Assembly (NCBI GenBank): GCA_027422505.1
Contig: JAPQWV010001058.1
Coordinates: 62,001-126,000, forward strand
Reading direction: 5' to 3'
DNA length: 64,000 bases
Source of the DNA: Craterostigma plantagineum
Lineage: Eukaryota > Streptophyta > Magnoliopsida > Lamiales > Linderniaceae
In this document: positions 24,575 to 37,349 of the stretch, in pieces
How positions within the stretch are numbered: position 1 is the first letter of the stretch
Layout: each line of letters begins with the position of its first letter
The notes under the pieces: generated by a model
What the model saw: the letters and a program-made list of their open reading frames with translations, nothing else
What the model was told of the DNA's origin: nothing
Database searches by the model: none
Program-made: the position numbers and the translations under genes

Positions 24575-25640
24575 CGATATTAAGGGCTCGTGATATCGTA
24601 GCCATTTGATTTGTCCACATAACTAAAAAAAAGAAAAACATGTCATTTAAAATAGTATAAGCACAGAAAAGGATAAAAATGTGATTGAACCAGAAAGATA
24701 AAAATCGTGTAATAATCATTAAAAGGATAACTGATAATATAATAAACGTAGAAGAGATGGAATAAAAACACGAGGTGTGCTAAATATTTTAATATGTCAC
24801 GTAACAGCTATGAGTAGGCCACGTTACAGGTCGCTATCTCTATTTATATACCATGACTTTGATCACAATTCAAATCCTAAGGTATAATAGTTTAAATAAA
24901 AGCAAACTACAACCGAAATTGTATTTGAAAAATAAAATAAAATGGTTTATTAGTTAATGTTTACAATCACAATAATATTGAGAATCCCCAGCATATTCAC
25001 GTGTTCTCCGAAAGATGAGGGGAATCCGTATCTTTATACTGTACGCTTTCTCTTACGATTATTTTCCTAAACTATATGAATTTATTATCGCATCACATGA
25101 GCAGACTATAATTACTGTATAATCTCTTCATGACGAAATTTAGAGAACTAAACAAGCGCAGTGCAAGGAGGCGTGTCTAAATTAAATTCTAGTTGGATTG
25201 GATACATGTTCGATCAAGTTGCATTTGCATGTCTTATCTTGGGACCATTGTTCGTACATAATGGAAAAAATATAATTTTTTCACTATTCCTTTTATATTA
25301 TTATTATTATTATGATTATCAGTCACCATTATTGAATAAAGCAGAGTAGGAGTATAGTACAAGTCAGATTAAGGACTTCGACGCGTACTTCGTACTACTT
25401 GTAATGAATTAGCAGCCCACGGAAACGATTTAATACTCCTTACTCAATTTTTAATGTAGCGAGCAATTTCAATACTTTCTTATTTTCATATACTTCCTCT
25501 GTCACACTTATTTCTTCCCATATTTCTATTCGTGCGTACCACATAATTCTTCCAATGTCTACTTTTGGTAAAAAATTATTTCAATAATTAAACTAATTAC
25601 ACCATTTATATTTGAAAAAGGCTTCTTATTTGCGTGCCCA
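24575..25640. other. Intergenic DNA, AT-rich
   Basis: No gene or bounded repeat recognised. Confidence 0.4.
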
Positions 25641-25653
25641 CTAATTAGTTTTT

Positions 25654-26680
25654 GGAAAATACCCACTGGTACCCTCGAGGTTTCGAGTTTTTCTGTGGTA
25701 CCCAAAGTTTTTTTCGATTCCCTCTGGTACCCTCGAGGTTTCGACTTTTTCCCGTTGGTATCGAAAACTGGAAATCAGAAATTCAAAAATAAAATATTTT
25801 TTATTAAAAAAATAATTTTAATTATAAAAATAGTATATAGTTGGAAAAAATTATATAAAAAAATATTTTCCAAAATATATAACATAATCATAAATTCAAA
25901 AAATAAAATATTTTTTATTAAAAAAATAATGTTAATTATAAAATAGTATAAACTAAAAAATTAAATATGCAAAAAATCTAAAATTAAATATGCGAAAAAT
26001 AAAAAAATCAACAGAACAAACACGACCCAAAGAACTCATAAAACAAGAACGAGAAGAACAGCGAAACAACAAAAGAAAAGGAGAAAAAAGACACCAGAAA
26101 CTTATAAACTAAATATGCAATGGTTCCTCCCCCATCCTCACCAAGTGGTGAAGAGGGATGGGGGAGATGGGCTTGTTACTTGAATCTGGATATCCTAGGT
26201 AAGAAATTTCTAAAATGGCCGGTTGGTTGTTTTTTTGGGGAGAGTGGCGGCGCTTGGCTAGTTAAAATTACAATTCAACTATTTTTCAATTATGTTTTTA
26301 GATTTTTTGCATATAGTGTTATTTTTATAATTATTTTTCTATTATTTGCATATTTAATAGATTTTTGCATATTTAATTTTTTAGTTTATATACAATTAAA
26401 TTATTTTTTTTTAAAAAAATATTTTATTTTTGAATTTACGATTATTTTAAATATTTCGGAAATATTTTTAAATATTTATATAATTTTTCCCAACTATATA
26501 CTATTTTTTATCATTAAAAGTATTTTAATAAAAAATATTTTATTTTTAAATTTCTAATTATTTTAAGTATTTTAAATCCAGTTTACCAACGGGAAAAAGT
26601 CAGAACCTCGAGGGCACCAGAGGGAATCGAAAAAAACTTTGGGTACCAACGGAAAAACTCGAAACCTGTGGGAATTCCCT
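25654..26680. mobile_element. Long-TIR Mutator-like element, 1.0 kb, TSD TTAGTTTTT
   Basis: Perfect 9-bp duplication TTAGTTTTT at 25645-25653 and 26681-26689. The terminal inverted repeats are roughly 350-bp arms: both start near CCCAC(T/A)GG, then share GGTTTCGAGTTTTTC, GGTACCCAAAG and TTTTTTTCGATTCCCTCTGGT. The 9-bp duplication plus long arms fit a non-autonomous MULE. About 150 bp of unmatched, less AT-rich DNA sits in the loop (26115-26270). No transposase. Confidence 0.9.
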
Positions 26681-26689
26681 TTAGTTTTT

Positions 26690-28040
26690 TCTCTCCATTC
26701 CTTAAAGTGTACTTTAATATTAAAAAAATGTGGTTTCTTAATCTATATTCCCACTAATTTTTGGGAAGTATTAAGTGGGACATGGGTAGTAGTATTTCAT
26801 TTGAACAGAAATAAAGACAAAATAAATAATAAATCACACCACGCCAAGTAAACAGAAGTTATTACTATCGATCCATGCGTTATTGCATGTGGCCCATAAC
26901 ATTCACTTCAAATCCAAGTGGAAGCTCATTGTATGGTTTATTCCACACGATTCATTGTTTTCAAAACAACGTGTGTGTGTGTATGTATTTTCTTATATAA
27001 TATGTATTACTAAATTTTTCTTTTATTTATCCCATCAGGTTTTCAGGTAGGCCATCAAATTCAGCCCCTATCATTTCTTGCATCCTTTTATTGCACCAAT
27101 GAGATACTACGTAATACATCTCTTTTAATATATCTGTATCTGTTTGTCTCGTCAAATATAATGCAAAACTATAGTTATGTATTAGAAAAAGACACCCACC
27201 GTACGTTTATATGTATGTACCTTGTGTTTAATTAAATGGACTGTGTATATATGTATAGAAGAAGCAAAAAAGCAATGAATGAATACTGTGTAAAAGGTAT
27301 ATACACTAGGTACATATCATGTGAACCCCATCTACTTGGTTACTCATCTTTTTTTTTTTTTTTTTTTTTTTTTGGGTATGAAAAAAATTCCTTACCACAT
27401 CAAGGTTTTTTACAATACAGCTGCCCTTATTCCGTATGCATCACACAGCTAAACTAACTCGTATTCCAGTCTACTAAGAAATAACTTGTCTTGAGATGAT
27501 CTTGCTTTGATGCCCAATCCCCGTAGCCTCCATTTGACTTCATTTGCAGCATTCCTTCCAATGAGTAATGGCTGCGTCTTGGTGTATGGCAGATTTATTA
27601 TAAAAACCATCTTCCCTTTCGACTACATTCACAACATACATTATTCTTCTAGAATAAGAGTAAATTAGAATGAGTTCCCCTAGTTCCACATAGGTACAAT
27701 ATAATTAATTTATTACCACCTCCCCCTTTTAGTTACGAAGCTTCCTAGTTTCATACCATCTATATGAGAGAGTTGACCCACCTCACCACCACCATCTTCT
27801 CCATCACCATCATTTCTAGTTTCGTTCAAAATATGTCAAATATATCAGTATACCATACAAATAATAAACTTCACAGATATTATATTATTACCACGTATTA
27901 TAGCCCCACAAAAAGAAAAAACCTAACTCAACCTCCTATATATACCCATCCCTTATTCCATCATTAACAACAGCTCACAGCTACATCTCAATCTTATTAT
28001 ATCAAACCAATTAAAAATACTCGTAAATTTTCCTTTCTTT
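26690..28040. other. Intergenic DNA, RAV promoter side
   Basis: Contains a poly-T run at about 27350-27373. Just before the RAV gene lie a TATATATA box at 27937-27944 and a leader. No other gene was recognised. Confidence 0.5.
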
Positions 28041-28055
28041 CTTGACTAAAAAGTT

Positions 28056-29135
28056 ATGGACTTGAGTAGCACCGATGAGTTGAGCGACTCCACGTCGAAC
28101 AACACCACCACCACCACACCTCCGCCGCCGACGTCATCATCTTTGCCCCTTCGCCGCCTTGGAAGCTGCACAAGTGAGTTGACCGAGGTTGACCTAACCG
28201 GCGGCGGCGCTGACTCATGTAATAAGAAGCTGCCCTCCTCGAAGTACAAAGGCGTCGTGCCTCAGCCTAACGGAAGGTGGGGTGCGCAGATTTACGAAAA
28301 GCACCAAAGGGTATGGCTGGGAACCTTCAACGAGGAAACTGAGGCGGCGGAGGCCTACGACACGGCGGCGCTGAGGTTTCGCGGCAGAGATGCTGTAACT
28401 AATTTCAAGATTTCAGACAGCGAAGAAAATAGGGAGGAGGCCATTTTCTTGAACTCCCATTCCAAGGCGGAGGTTGTGGACATGCTGAGGAAACACACCT
28501 ACAAAGACGAGCTTGAGCAGAGTAAGAAGAAGAAGAAGATGCACCACCCATATTACTGCAGCGGTTCGAGCCAAGGAGGGTTGACTTTTTCAGACGGGAA
28601 TATGACCGTTGAAAGAGCTGGCAGAGAGCACTTGTTCGAAAAGGCAGTGACGCCGAGCGACGTGGGGAAGTTGAACAGATTAGTGATACCTAAACAGTAC
28701 GCTGAGAAGCACTTTCCATTGAAAAGTGGAAGCGAAACTGCTTGTAAAGGGGTTTTGTTGAACTTCGAGGATCGAAGTGGTAAGGTTTGGAGGTTTAGGT
28801 ATTCGTATTGGAACAGTAGTCAGAGCTACGTTTTGACTAAGGGATGGAGTAGGTTTGTGAAGGAGAAGAATTTGAAGGCTGGGGACGTTGTTAGCTTTCA
28901 CAGATCGACGAATGGAGATAATAAGCAGCTTTACATCGATTGGAAAGGGAGGAACGTTAATGGCGGCGGCGTTGTTTCTCGTGCCGTGAGGTTATTTGGT
29001 GTTAATATATCTGAAGTTCCGAAGATTAATGATGTTTCGACACCTTCATGTTCTGGTAAGAGGTTGATAGAAGTAGGGATCTTGGGATCCTTCGAAAGTT
29101 GTAATAAGAAGAGAAGGATGATTGATGTTTTGTAA
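28056..29135 (+). CDS. RAV1: RAV transcription factor (AP2 + B3), RAV1/TEM type
   Basis: An intact, intronless 359-residue protein, the normal form for RAV genes. The AP2 domain is at about residues 62-118 ([41 protein letters not shown]). The B3 domain is at about 192-300 ([40 protein letters not shown]). RLFGV at 312-316 is the B3 repression motif known from RAV/TEM proteins. RAV1/TEM1-type factors bind CAACA and CACCTG boxes with the two domains and repress flowering and growth genes. A serine/threonine-rich N-terminal tail precedes AP2. The ATG follows a plausible TATA box (27937) and a CA-rich leader. No frame break. RAV1 versus TEM1/TEM2 cannot be resolved. Confidence 0.95.
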   Translation: MDLSSTDELSDSTSNNTTTTTPPPPTSSSLPLRRLGSCTSELTEVDLTGGGADSCNKKLPSSKYKGVVPQPNGRWGAQIYEKHQRVWLGTFNEETEAAEAYDTAALRFRGRDAVTNFKISDSEENREEAIFLNSHSKAEVVDMLRKHTYKDELEQSKKKKKMHHPYYCSGSSQGGLTFSDGNMTVERAGREHLFEKAVTPSDVGKLNRLVIPKQYAEKHFPLKSGSETACKGVLLNFEDRSGKVWRFRYSYWNSSQSYVLTKGWSRFVKEKNLKAGDVVSFHRSTNGDNKQLYIDWKGRNVNGGGVVSRAVRLFGVNISEVPKINDVSTPSCSGKRLIEVGILGSFESCNKKRRMIDVL

Positions 29136-29139
29136 CATT

Positions 29140-29760
29140 CAGTTTTTGTTGTGAATTAGGTTTTAGTTCGTAATCTTTGGTTGTCGATTTCTTTCTTCTT
29201 CGTTTTCTTCAAACTTGTAATAATGGAATTCTTGGTCTTTCTTTTGTTCATCAATGGGAGGATGAATGTGGCCTTGTTGTTATGTGTGTGCAAGTTGCTG
29301 CAAAAAGTTATGATCAAGTTGTTTGTGTAAAGAAAATCATGTACGATGGGTAGATGAAGAGAAGAAGAACACTGTTTATCTTTTTTTGTTTCTTTTCTTT
29401 AAAATCTGCCACTTGATGTAGGGTATTCATATTCCTTTCTTGATATTGAAATCTTTTCTTGATGATGCTTATCCTACTAATTTCCACGTGTTTATTAGAA
29501 AACCTCGTGTGAACAATTCTTTTGCCTCCGAGGGCTTTGAATCTGTTTCTCCTTTATCATATTCTGGAATAAAAATTTGAAGAGACAGCATATAATAATA
29601 TTATATTGATGATATTATATCGAGATTTTATCTGATTATATGTTGATCCACGTATCCATGAGCGCAGCCGTGATTAGCTTTAATATCATATCAACAGGTA
29701 AAATACTATAGCGGAGCGGCTAGTTTTTCTTTTAATTTTTTTTTATTATTACTGGTATAT
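29140..29760. other. RAV 3' UTR and intergenic DNA
   Basis: T-rich 3' untranslated sequence, then AT-rich DNA. Nothing else recognised. Confidence 0.45.
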
Positions 29761-29772
29761 CAATTATATTAA

Positions 29773-30188
29773 GGTGAATCTGTAGAAAAATACCCACTTG
29801 TATAAAAAATTTGCACGTCAGTACCCATGTCAAAATTTTTTTTAGATAGTACCCGTTTGACTGTGCGTACCATTTTCCCGGTTTTTGACGTACCTTTTAT
29901 ATGTATTGCGTACCACGTTACGCATCTAGAGTACTACGCATATATGGTATCTATATACGTTCCGTACGGTACCTTGCGGCAAGCTATATGGTGGTACCAT
30001 TTTCTAGCTGTATTACGTAACACAATACGATTCTCTATGATACCTACAAGTGATATGATGTACCTTGCGGCGGATAGGTAACAATGTGCAAAAAAATTAT
30101 CTGACAGGTACCTGCATATAAAAAAATACTGACAGGGTACTGATTTGCTAATTTTTTATACAAATGAGTATTTTTATGTAAAATCCCG
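29773..30188. mobile_element. Mutator-like MITE, 416 bp, TSD TTATATTAA
   Basis: Perfect 9-bp duplication TTATATTAA at 29764-29772 and 30189-30197. Inverted ends of about 80-100 bp share AAAAATAC(C/T)CA(C/T)TTGTATAAAAAATT and a TCAGTACCC(A)TGTCA block. Internal short repeats of GTACCTTGCGGC occur. Non-coding. Confidence 0.88.
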
Positions 30189-30907
30189 TTATATTAAATA
30201 TCAGAGACAACTGCTATTACCGTGAGAGTATATATATCAACATTGACTTCGATTATTTACACATTCCTTCGACTAATCAAGCTATCTTGCATGTTTCAAG
30301 CATACAAATTATTTTTTACGTGTGGTCTTCTTTCGTCTGTCATTTTCGTCATTCTAAATTATCCATTGAACTGAAGTTAATTATACGATTAGTTTATAAG
30401 TATCTACAATTATTAATTGGACTAAGAAAAATAGATAACGGTATTTATTACGGAGTAGATTAAATTTTTTTTTGCTATCACGCAGGCCATTACTTGCTTA
30501 GTCCATTCGATCATGCAACAAGTTGAAGATATACTTTATTGTCTTAGAAAGAAGAGTATATGCCAGCAACGCGTATTTGACTATTGACATAATGGTCACA
30601 ATGATAAAGTCAGTAACCATGCACATCATAGAAATGGAACTAATTATGACAACAATCGCAATATTATAAACTGTATAGTGTGCAAGTGCATGGTGTAGGC
30701 TATGTATTAACATTGATATAATTTATTTATGGTCGAATATTCCGGATTAATATATACAAAATTTTCCTGAAGATATTCAATTTTGAAAGACTTTCTCGCT
30801 CGTATACGCCAGACAGGTCGTAAACGCGTGTATTGATCAGTGTGTGAACAAATGAATGAAATGAAACATAAATGGTCGTAGTTTTCTGCTAATATTGGAA
30901 TCATGTG

Positions 30908-30931
30908 CTCTCTCTCTCTCTCTCTCTCTCT
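30908..30931. repeat. CT microsatellite
   Basis: Twelve CT dinucleotides. Confidence 0.95.
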
Positions 30932-32192
30932 GCAACTTGACGACGCCAACTTGTTTCTATTCTGCGTTGGCGTATCATTATTGTTATCATTTTATTCTTA
31001 CAAAAATATAATATAAAGAGCATGTCTCAGTTGGTTAGGTTGTATTGTATTGTATGAATTTATGACTAATAAATACGGAAATCGAAAAAGTACGTTTTTG
31101 GTTTTTGGGTTCAAGAGAAATATGGGCCAAAATTATATCTTCGTCAAGCTGTGACGGCCCATATGAATGGATTAGGGTTTATTTTGATAACTATACTACC
31201 CGAACATATATTCGCGTGCAAACATCTTGCAATGTTTTTTTTCTTTCCACCATAGTTATTGTAACTCAGGAAATTTAATTTAGTGCATAAAGAAACAGCT
31301 CGTCTTCAACCCACGACGTATGCACAAACAATCTCCTTAGCACGTCATTTATATACGTTCTTTGATTTGAACATGCGACATTCATGCATGCCTATCTACT
31401 TATGTGCACCACCTATATCAAACGACGAAACCTTATAAAACGGCCGCTAATGAAGAAATATAACAAGTTTTGTGTTATAAATGTACACGGAAACGAAGTA
31501 AGTGCGTGTTATATGATAGGTGTGTGTACTATGAAAAAGTCCAAAAATCAAGATAAGAATTGTTGTTGAGGATAAGGTGTCTCTTAGAGTATGTGAAAGG
31601 CCAAATTTCAGACAAGTTCAGTTTAATGCTGGCTCACCGGCACGACCAACCGAACTGTGCAACTCGCTAATGGTGGAGCGTGGAGGCCACGACCCCCCTA
31701 ATAGCCCAAGATTCTCGTTGTCTCGTTTCAATCCCACAAAGTCATTCGGAGTATATTCCCTCTCCATCCATTTTAATTATATAATATAGAGAGGTTGTAG
31801 GAAAGGAAAGTTCTTTGTCTCTATCTATCAACAAGCATTCATAAACAAGATATAACCATACAGTTTCATCAAAATTCCTTTTCTTTTCCCTTTATTTTTT
31901 GGGTCGAACGAAACAAGATAAATTTTGAACATTAGGGTTTCAGGACTCTAATGATTAGATGTATCCTTGAAAATATGTTTTCCGAAGTATTACAAACAAA
32001 AATGAATATATTCTTGATTACTACTACATCATGACCACTCACGAGGGCACTAATGTAAAATGCCTGAAAAAGATATATCTAGCGTTGATCTTATCCCCAA
32101 AGATATGATGATATAACGCGTTACGTCAAAGTGCCGTCCCATATAGAATAGAATCACTCTTCGAATATTCAAACCCTTACCCCACTAACAAT

Positions 32193-32194
<2 letters not shown>

Positions 32195-32245
<51 letters not shown>
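32195..32245. repeat. CT microsatellite upstream of the HHO gene
   Basis: About 25 CT dinucleotides, 450 bp before the HHO ATG. CT tracts are common in plant 5' regions. Confidence 0.95.
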
Positions 32246-32246
<1 letters not shown>

Positions 32247-32697
32247 ACAAATTACATAAAATAATAAGATATTCACCTGTACGCGACGCAACGATCTCGA
32301 GTCTTCCACCAGAAGTAATTTAGGATATAGAGATAAATATTAAAATATCTCTTCAACGATTACTACCATCCAAGTTTTGATTTCTTGTTTCTCTTTTTCT
32401 CCATTTTGTTTATTGCATCTGCCAAGTCTTACAAGGTCGGTCTAGGCATATTAAGTTTTTCACACAAAGACAGCTCTAATATATATATTGAATGCAAGCC
32501 TACTACATAGTTGGTTCCTCGATATTGCTTGGGAGCGAAGTAGATATTCCTTTGGATTATACTAATTAGATCCTTTTATCCTCCTGTATTTTTTTCTCGG
32601 ATCTCTCTTTCGACTGAAACCATTCTATCGCTCAATCCAGGATTCTGAGAGTCTTTCTCTAGATAATTTTAAATTATATTACCTCAGTTAGTCATCA

Positions 32698-34044
32698 ATG
32701 ATGATTCACAGCCACAATCAGTACTGCGGCGATTTATCAGAAAGAATGCAGAAATATCACAGTTATGTTCACGCTTTAGAACAAGAGCGTCGCAAGGTTC
32801 TACTTTTCCAACGTGAACTTCCTCTATGTCTTGAGATTGTCACACAAGGTGTGTGTGTGTGTGTGTGTTTGTATACATGTGTGTGTGTGTGTTTTCAGAG
32901 ATATGAAAAGTGCTGCTTTTATTAAAATTTTCCTTATTTCTTGAATTGCGTACTGTAGCCATCGAGGCATGCAAGAAACAGTTATCAGCGACCGAGTCTA
33001 ACCAATCAAATAGCTCGGATCAAACATCTTCTGTACCAATTCTTGAGGAGTTCATTCCTATAAGAATGTTGAAAGAGAAGACGATGTTTGTAAGAATCCA
33101 GGCAATATGAGCTATGAAGATGAAGGTAACTGTAAAGAAGAGACGAACAGCAATCCAAAGAAATCAGAATGGCTTAGATCTGTTCGGCTTTGGAATAACC
33201 AAACCCAGATCCAGCCGACATTCACGAGGTTGTAATATTAACTATTGTTTGTTCTAAGTTGGTGGGAGTTGCTTAGTTGTTATAAAGATTTAATCTTTTT
33301 TGCTTTACATTTCGATTTTTTAGGACCCATCTAAAACGATCCATGCCAAGGATGTGTCGAGAGGTGGTGGTGCATTTCATACGTTTGAGAAAGAGAAAGT
33401 TAATAATTTGAATACAAAGCCTTTTCCACTATCATCAACAAGTGGGGTTTCTGAAGATGGTAAAAATAATGACAAGATGGAAAAAGAAGGAAAATCATCC
33501 AAAAGAAAGACAAGAAGGTGCTGGTCGCCCGAGCTACATAAAAGATTCTTGCAAGCCCTAAAGCAACTAGGTGGTTCACATGGTATGATTTTGTCCATCG
33601 AATCAACAGCTGTAAGTAATAGTTGATAATGGGCTTCTTTGTCCATTTCTTCTAATCTTTTCCTTCTTCGCCCAATTATATTGGTGTTAGCTGCAACACC
33701 GAAGCAAATCAGGGAGTTGATGAAGGTTGATGGGCTCACTAATGATGAAGTTAAGAGTCATTTACAGGTTTTTGTCTCTTCAACTGATCAACCTTAATTC
33801 TTTTTATTTATGATAATAATGTCGTCGTTCGAATCTTAAAACCTTGTTTCTTTGTTCCGTTACTCGTTTCGTTACAGAAGTATCGCCTCCACACAAGAAG
33901 GCCAAGTCAGCCTTCTGTTTCGATCGCCGCCGCCAACAACCACAATTTGTGGTGGTCGGAGGAATATGGGTCCCGCCGGAATATTCCCTGGTGGCCAAGT
34001 CCGGCGAGTCATCATCCCCCGCAACTACTTCTAATGGAGTTTGA
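32698..34044 (+). CDS. HHO: GARP/MYB-like transcription factor, HHO/NIGT1 family
   Basis: Five exons: 32698-32848, 32959-33228, 33324-33582, 33691-33767, 33878-34044. The N-terminal HHO domain has [37 protein letters not shown] and EEFIPI. The DNA-binding GARP domain gives [20 protein letters not shown], then [15 protein letters not shown], then [15 protein letters not shown]-terminal [14 protein letters not shown] motif follows. These are the marks of HRS1 HOMOLOGUE (HHO/NIGT1) nitrate- and phosphate-responsive repressors, closest to the HHO5/6 pattern. The frame shifts near 33062 (one A missing), near 33325 (one C missing) and near 33934 (one C missing), each in a short homopolymer. The true C-terminus may extend past 34044. 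The first intron has a GT repeat (32850-32891). Confidence 0.85.
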
Positions 34045-34129
34045 TCTCCGATCGCTTCATTGCATACTACAATACCGTATTGATTTTGTTTTGGATATGA
34101 CATCAAATGAAGCGAAGAGTGGTTTTTGA

Positions 34130-34993
34130 TAGGAACAATACGAGTCGTAGAGAGTTGATTTTTTGTTTGTTTTTGTCACCTTTTTGTTTTACTTCGGTTT
34201 GTACTATTACGATTCATGGTTTTCTTGATGGTATTCTGAAAGGTTCATTAATGCAAGCATGCATTTGAATATATGATTGTCAAAGATTTGATATTTGTGG
34301 GGCATTTTCCTGTAGTGGAAAATTGTTTCTTTAAGTCTAAATTTATCAATCAATGTTAATTACTTCTATTTATCGATTCTCTGAAAGGTGGATACAAGTT
34401 TTTGCTTAAGTGCTTTCCTATTCGTTTATATATTAAATAACCTCGACTCGAACATATACAAGTATTAATTATAATATTTAAAAAAAACTTAAAATGTTAA
34501 ATGGTCATTGAAGTCAAAATACATATCCCATATATTGGCTGGCAACATTAAATTCATTTCTACACGTAGATTGTTTTGACGTACGTGACAAGCATGGCAA
34601 TGGCAATCCCGTGTATTTTTCGAACTCTTGATAAGAGGATGTATACAAAAGTCAGTATTCATAAATTAAAATAAACATTTGCTGGAGTTGGGAGTGGGTG
34701 TAATAAATGACCTTTCGATTTGAGGTTGAGTTAAATGCCTCTTACACTTCCCTAAAGCATGAACAAGTACAACAAATCCAATTATAGGATGTGTCGATTT
34801 GAGGAAGTAAAGCCATTTTCGGCAATTTCTAGGATGATAATGGGAATATTTGGTAAGTTTGACCCAAATTTGCATTAATATTTTTACATGTTGAAGCAAG
34901 CTCATGATGTGCGCTGTGCATGTTGTTTCTCATCTCTAAGCTTTCTTTATTCATTAGCTTTCTTATTTGTTAGTTCATTCACATGCTTCTAAG
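34130..34993. other. Intergenic DNA
   Basis: HHO 3' region, then AT-rich DNA. The minus-strand open frame at 34666-34905 has no recognisable motif. Confidence 0.4.
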
Positions 34994-36124
34994 ACTATGT
35001 TTAACAATGACCTCCATGACCGATCGTGCAATATAAGTAATTAAAATAAACCAAAAAAATCAATAATTCCCACAACCGGTTGGTGGACCAACTTGGGTCG
35101 CAACCGGTTGTGCAGTTTTCTATACACCGTTCTATATGTTTTTTTATGTATTTTTATTATACATTTAATTATCTGTTAAAATTTTATTTTTATTTTTTTT
35201 ACCAAAATATATGATTTTTTTTCTCTACAAATAGAGATTAATATTGATACATTCTGAATCACAATTTCAAATATCTATTTCTCTATTACATTCTATAATC
35301 TATCATAATTCATATTATGTTTTTTCTCCAATGACCAAAGTATCTAAATTTATATAGTGTAGTCTATTTTTCAAACATTCAAATACTACTTAAAATAATT
35401 ATAAAATATAAATATTATGGGTTGTGTTGGTTTAGAGCTGTCAAAACGGGCCGGCGGGCGGGCCGGCCCGTAACCGCCAAAGCCCGCCTTGTGGCGGGGC
35501 GGGGGCGGGTAAGCCCGCCATCTGGCGGCCTAAGAAATGCATAACCGCCCCGCCCCGCCGGCGGGCGCGGGCCTGGCGGGCTTAGCCCGCCAAGTTAAAA
35601 TAATAAATAAAATATTAAAAAATTATTAAAAAAAGGGAAAAATAAGAAAAAATAATAAAAAAATAGAATAAAATAATATAAAAAGGAAAAAAATAAGAAA
35701 AATGAACGAAAATATATTTAATTTAATAAACTTTTTTAATATTAATATATTTATGTTAATAAGTACCAATTATTATTTTATATTTACAATATTATATTAC
35801 AAATAATACAATTTTTTTTTAATTAATCTGGCGGGCTACCCGCGGGCTAGCCCGCCCCGCCCCGCCAAAGCCCGCACCCGCCGCGGGCTTGCCCGCCCAG
35901 GCCCGCCTCCAGGCGGGCCTAAAATTTCCGAGCCCGCCCCGCCACTTTGGCGGGCGGGGCGGGGCGGCCCGCGGGCCCAAGCCCGTTTTGACAGCTCTAG
36001 TTGGGTTGGTTGATAAAGTTGAAAATTATTTAGGTTGGGTTGAGTGTAGGTTGTGAATGTGGAGGAGAGAGAAAATAATGTTTTATTATCACGACCGGTT
36101 GTGAAGGTCGTGGATAAACATAGT
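34994..36124. mobile_element. Inverted-repeat element hosting a nested hAT
   Basis: The ends ACTATGTTTA and TAAACATAGT are perfect 10-bp inverted repeats. Similarity continues inward (GACCTCCATGACCGATCGTG against GACCTTCACAACCGGTCGTG). ACCGGTTG motifs recur inside. No target duplication is visible. The hAT element at 35433-35999 lies inside it and is therefore younger. Confidence 0.6.
35433..35999. mobile_element. hAT non-autonomous element with GGCGGGC-rich arms
   Basis: 567 bp. Inverted ends TAGAGCTGTCAAAACGGGC are perfect over 19 bp. The arms are dense in CCCGCC/GGCGGGC and the core is AT-rich. The flanks are TGTTGGTT (left) and GTTGGGTT (right), an 8-bp duplication if one G was lost on the left. 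Same terminal pattern as the element at 20847. Confidence 0.88.
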
Positions 36125-36474
36125 ATGGTTTCGATGTTTAGATATTATTAAAATTTTAAAAGGATCATTATACCTAACAAATTCCATTGTACTCCTTAAC
36201 GTACTTCGTAATTATCAAGAATATTATTTTAAATAATTTAAGTAACACGTTCATTAGGCCTTAGCCCTTAGCATATCCGTTTATCGAATTGGTATTATTC
36301 TTGAGGAGCAATGTTATATTAATGGTACTTATACTACGATCAACCATTAGCCATCACTATTTCTCTTCTTCATTCTTCTTCTGATGAGGACTAGGTTGTA
36401 ATGAGTGACGACAATTAGTATTATGCCAGTGGGCTTAGTTTAATTGCAATCTCCTCGCCGCTTCACATAGATTT
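36125..36474. other. Intergenic DNA between two elements
   Basis: About 350 bp of AT-rich DNA with no recognised feature. Confidence 0.4.
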
Positions 36475-36482
36475 ATCCATAT

Positions 36483-37117
36483 TAGGGCTGTAAATGAGCC
36501 GAGCTCGAGCCGAGCTCGGCTCATTTCTGGGCTCGAGCTCGAGCTCGAGCCCACAGCTGAGCTCGAGCTCGAGCTCGAGCCTTACAGCTGAGCTCGAGCT
36601 TTTCAGCTCACGGCTCGAGCTCGAGCTCATTTGTAGCCTGATGAGCTCGAACTCGAGCTCGAGCTCACGAAGCTCATCGAGCTCGAGCTCGAGCTCGAGC
36701 TCATTAATAAAAAAAATTATTAATTTATAAAAATAATATAAATTAATACAAAAATACAAAAAAATATACTTTTTTTTTTTAAAAAAAATCGAGATTTTTA
36801 GTAAAAAATTAGTAAAATAATATAAGTTAATATAAAATTTTTAAATAATCGAATTTTTTTAAAAAATAAAGAATAATATAAATTATTATAAAATATAAAA
36901 ATATAAAAAATTAAAAAAAAAAAGAAAAAGCTCGCGAGCCTGTTCGCGAGCTTTCGAGCCACTATGTTTGGGCTCAAGCTCGAGCTCGACTTAAATGAGC
37001 TCGAGCTCGAGCTCAAACATAAATGAGCTCGAGCTCATTTTTGTCGAGCTTGAGCCGAGCTTTTATCGAGCCGGCTCGTCGAGCTCACGAGCCGGCTCGG
37101 CTCATCTTTCACCCTTA
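36483..37117. mobile_element. hAT non-autonomous element with GAGCTC-rich arms
   Basis: 635 bp. Near-perfect 8-bp duplication ATCCATAT/ATCCATAA (36475-36482 and 37118-37125). The ends are TAGGGCTGTAAATGAGCCG and, inverted, TAAGGGTGAAAGATGAGCCG. The arms are long runs of GAGCTCGAGCTC. The AT-rich core contains no gene. The E/L/S-rich frames across it are repeat artefacts. Confidence 0.9.
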
Positions 37118-37349
37118 ATCCATAATATGTTAATCTTAGTCGGCTATTTTAAATAATATCCCATTCCCCAAGCGATTTTGATGAAAGCCCATTAGTGTCC
37201 CATTGGGCTGTAATTCATATACCATCATCTGATTCTGAACTCTGTATTTTATTCCAATGTAAATTACTAATTACAGATACATTGACAAAGCCCAAATAAA
37301 CAAACAAACAAATAATAAAGTAATACAATAATTCCACCCTCGAATCAAC

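Larger units (their letters stand above)
30200..32690. other. Intergenic DNA, HHO promoter side
   Basis: No gene recognised. Holds CT microsatellites at 30908-30931 and 32195-32245. The open frame at 31577-31789 has no family motif. Confidence 0.4.

Noticed and set aside
27480..27620. Possible conserved non-coding RNA or short frame upstream of RAV (minus)
   Set aside because: The frame has no motif and no known miRNA sequence was recognised.
36463..36759. E/L- and S-rich frames at the GAGCTC element
   Set aside because: Repeat artefacts inside a hAT arm.
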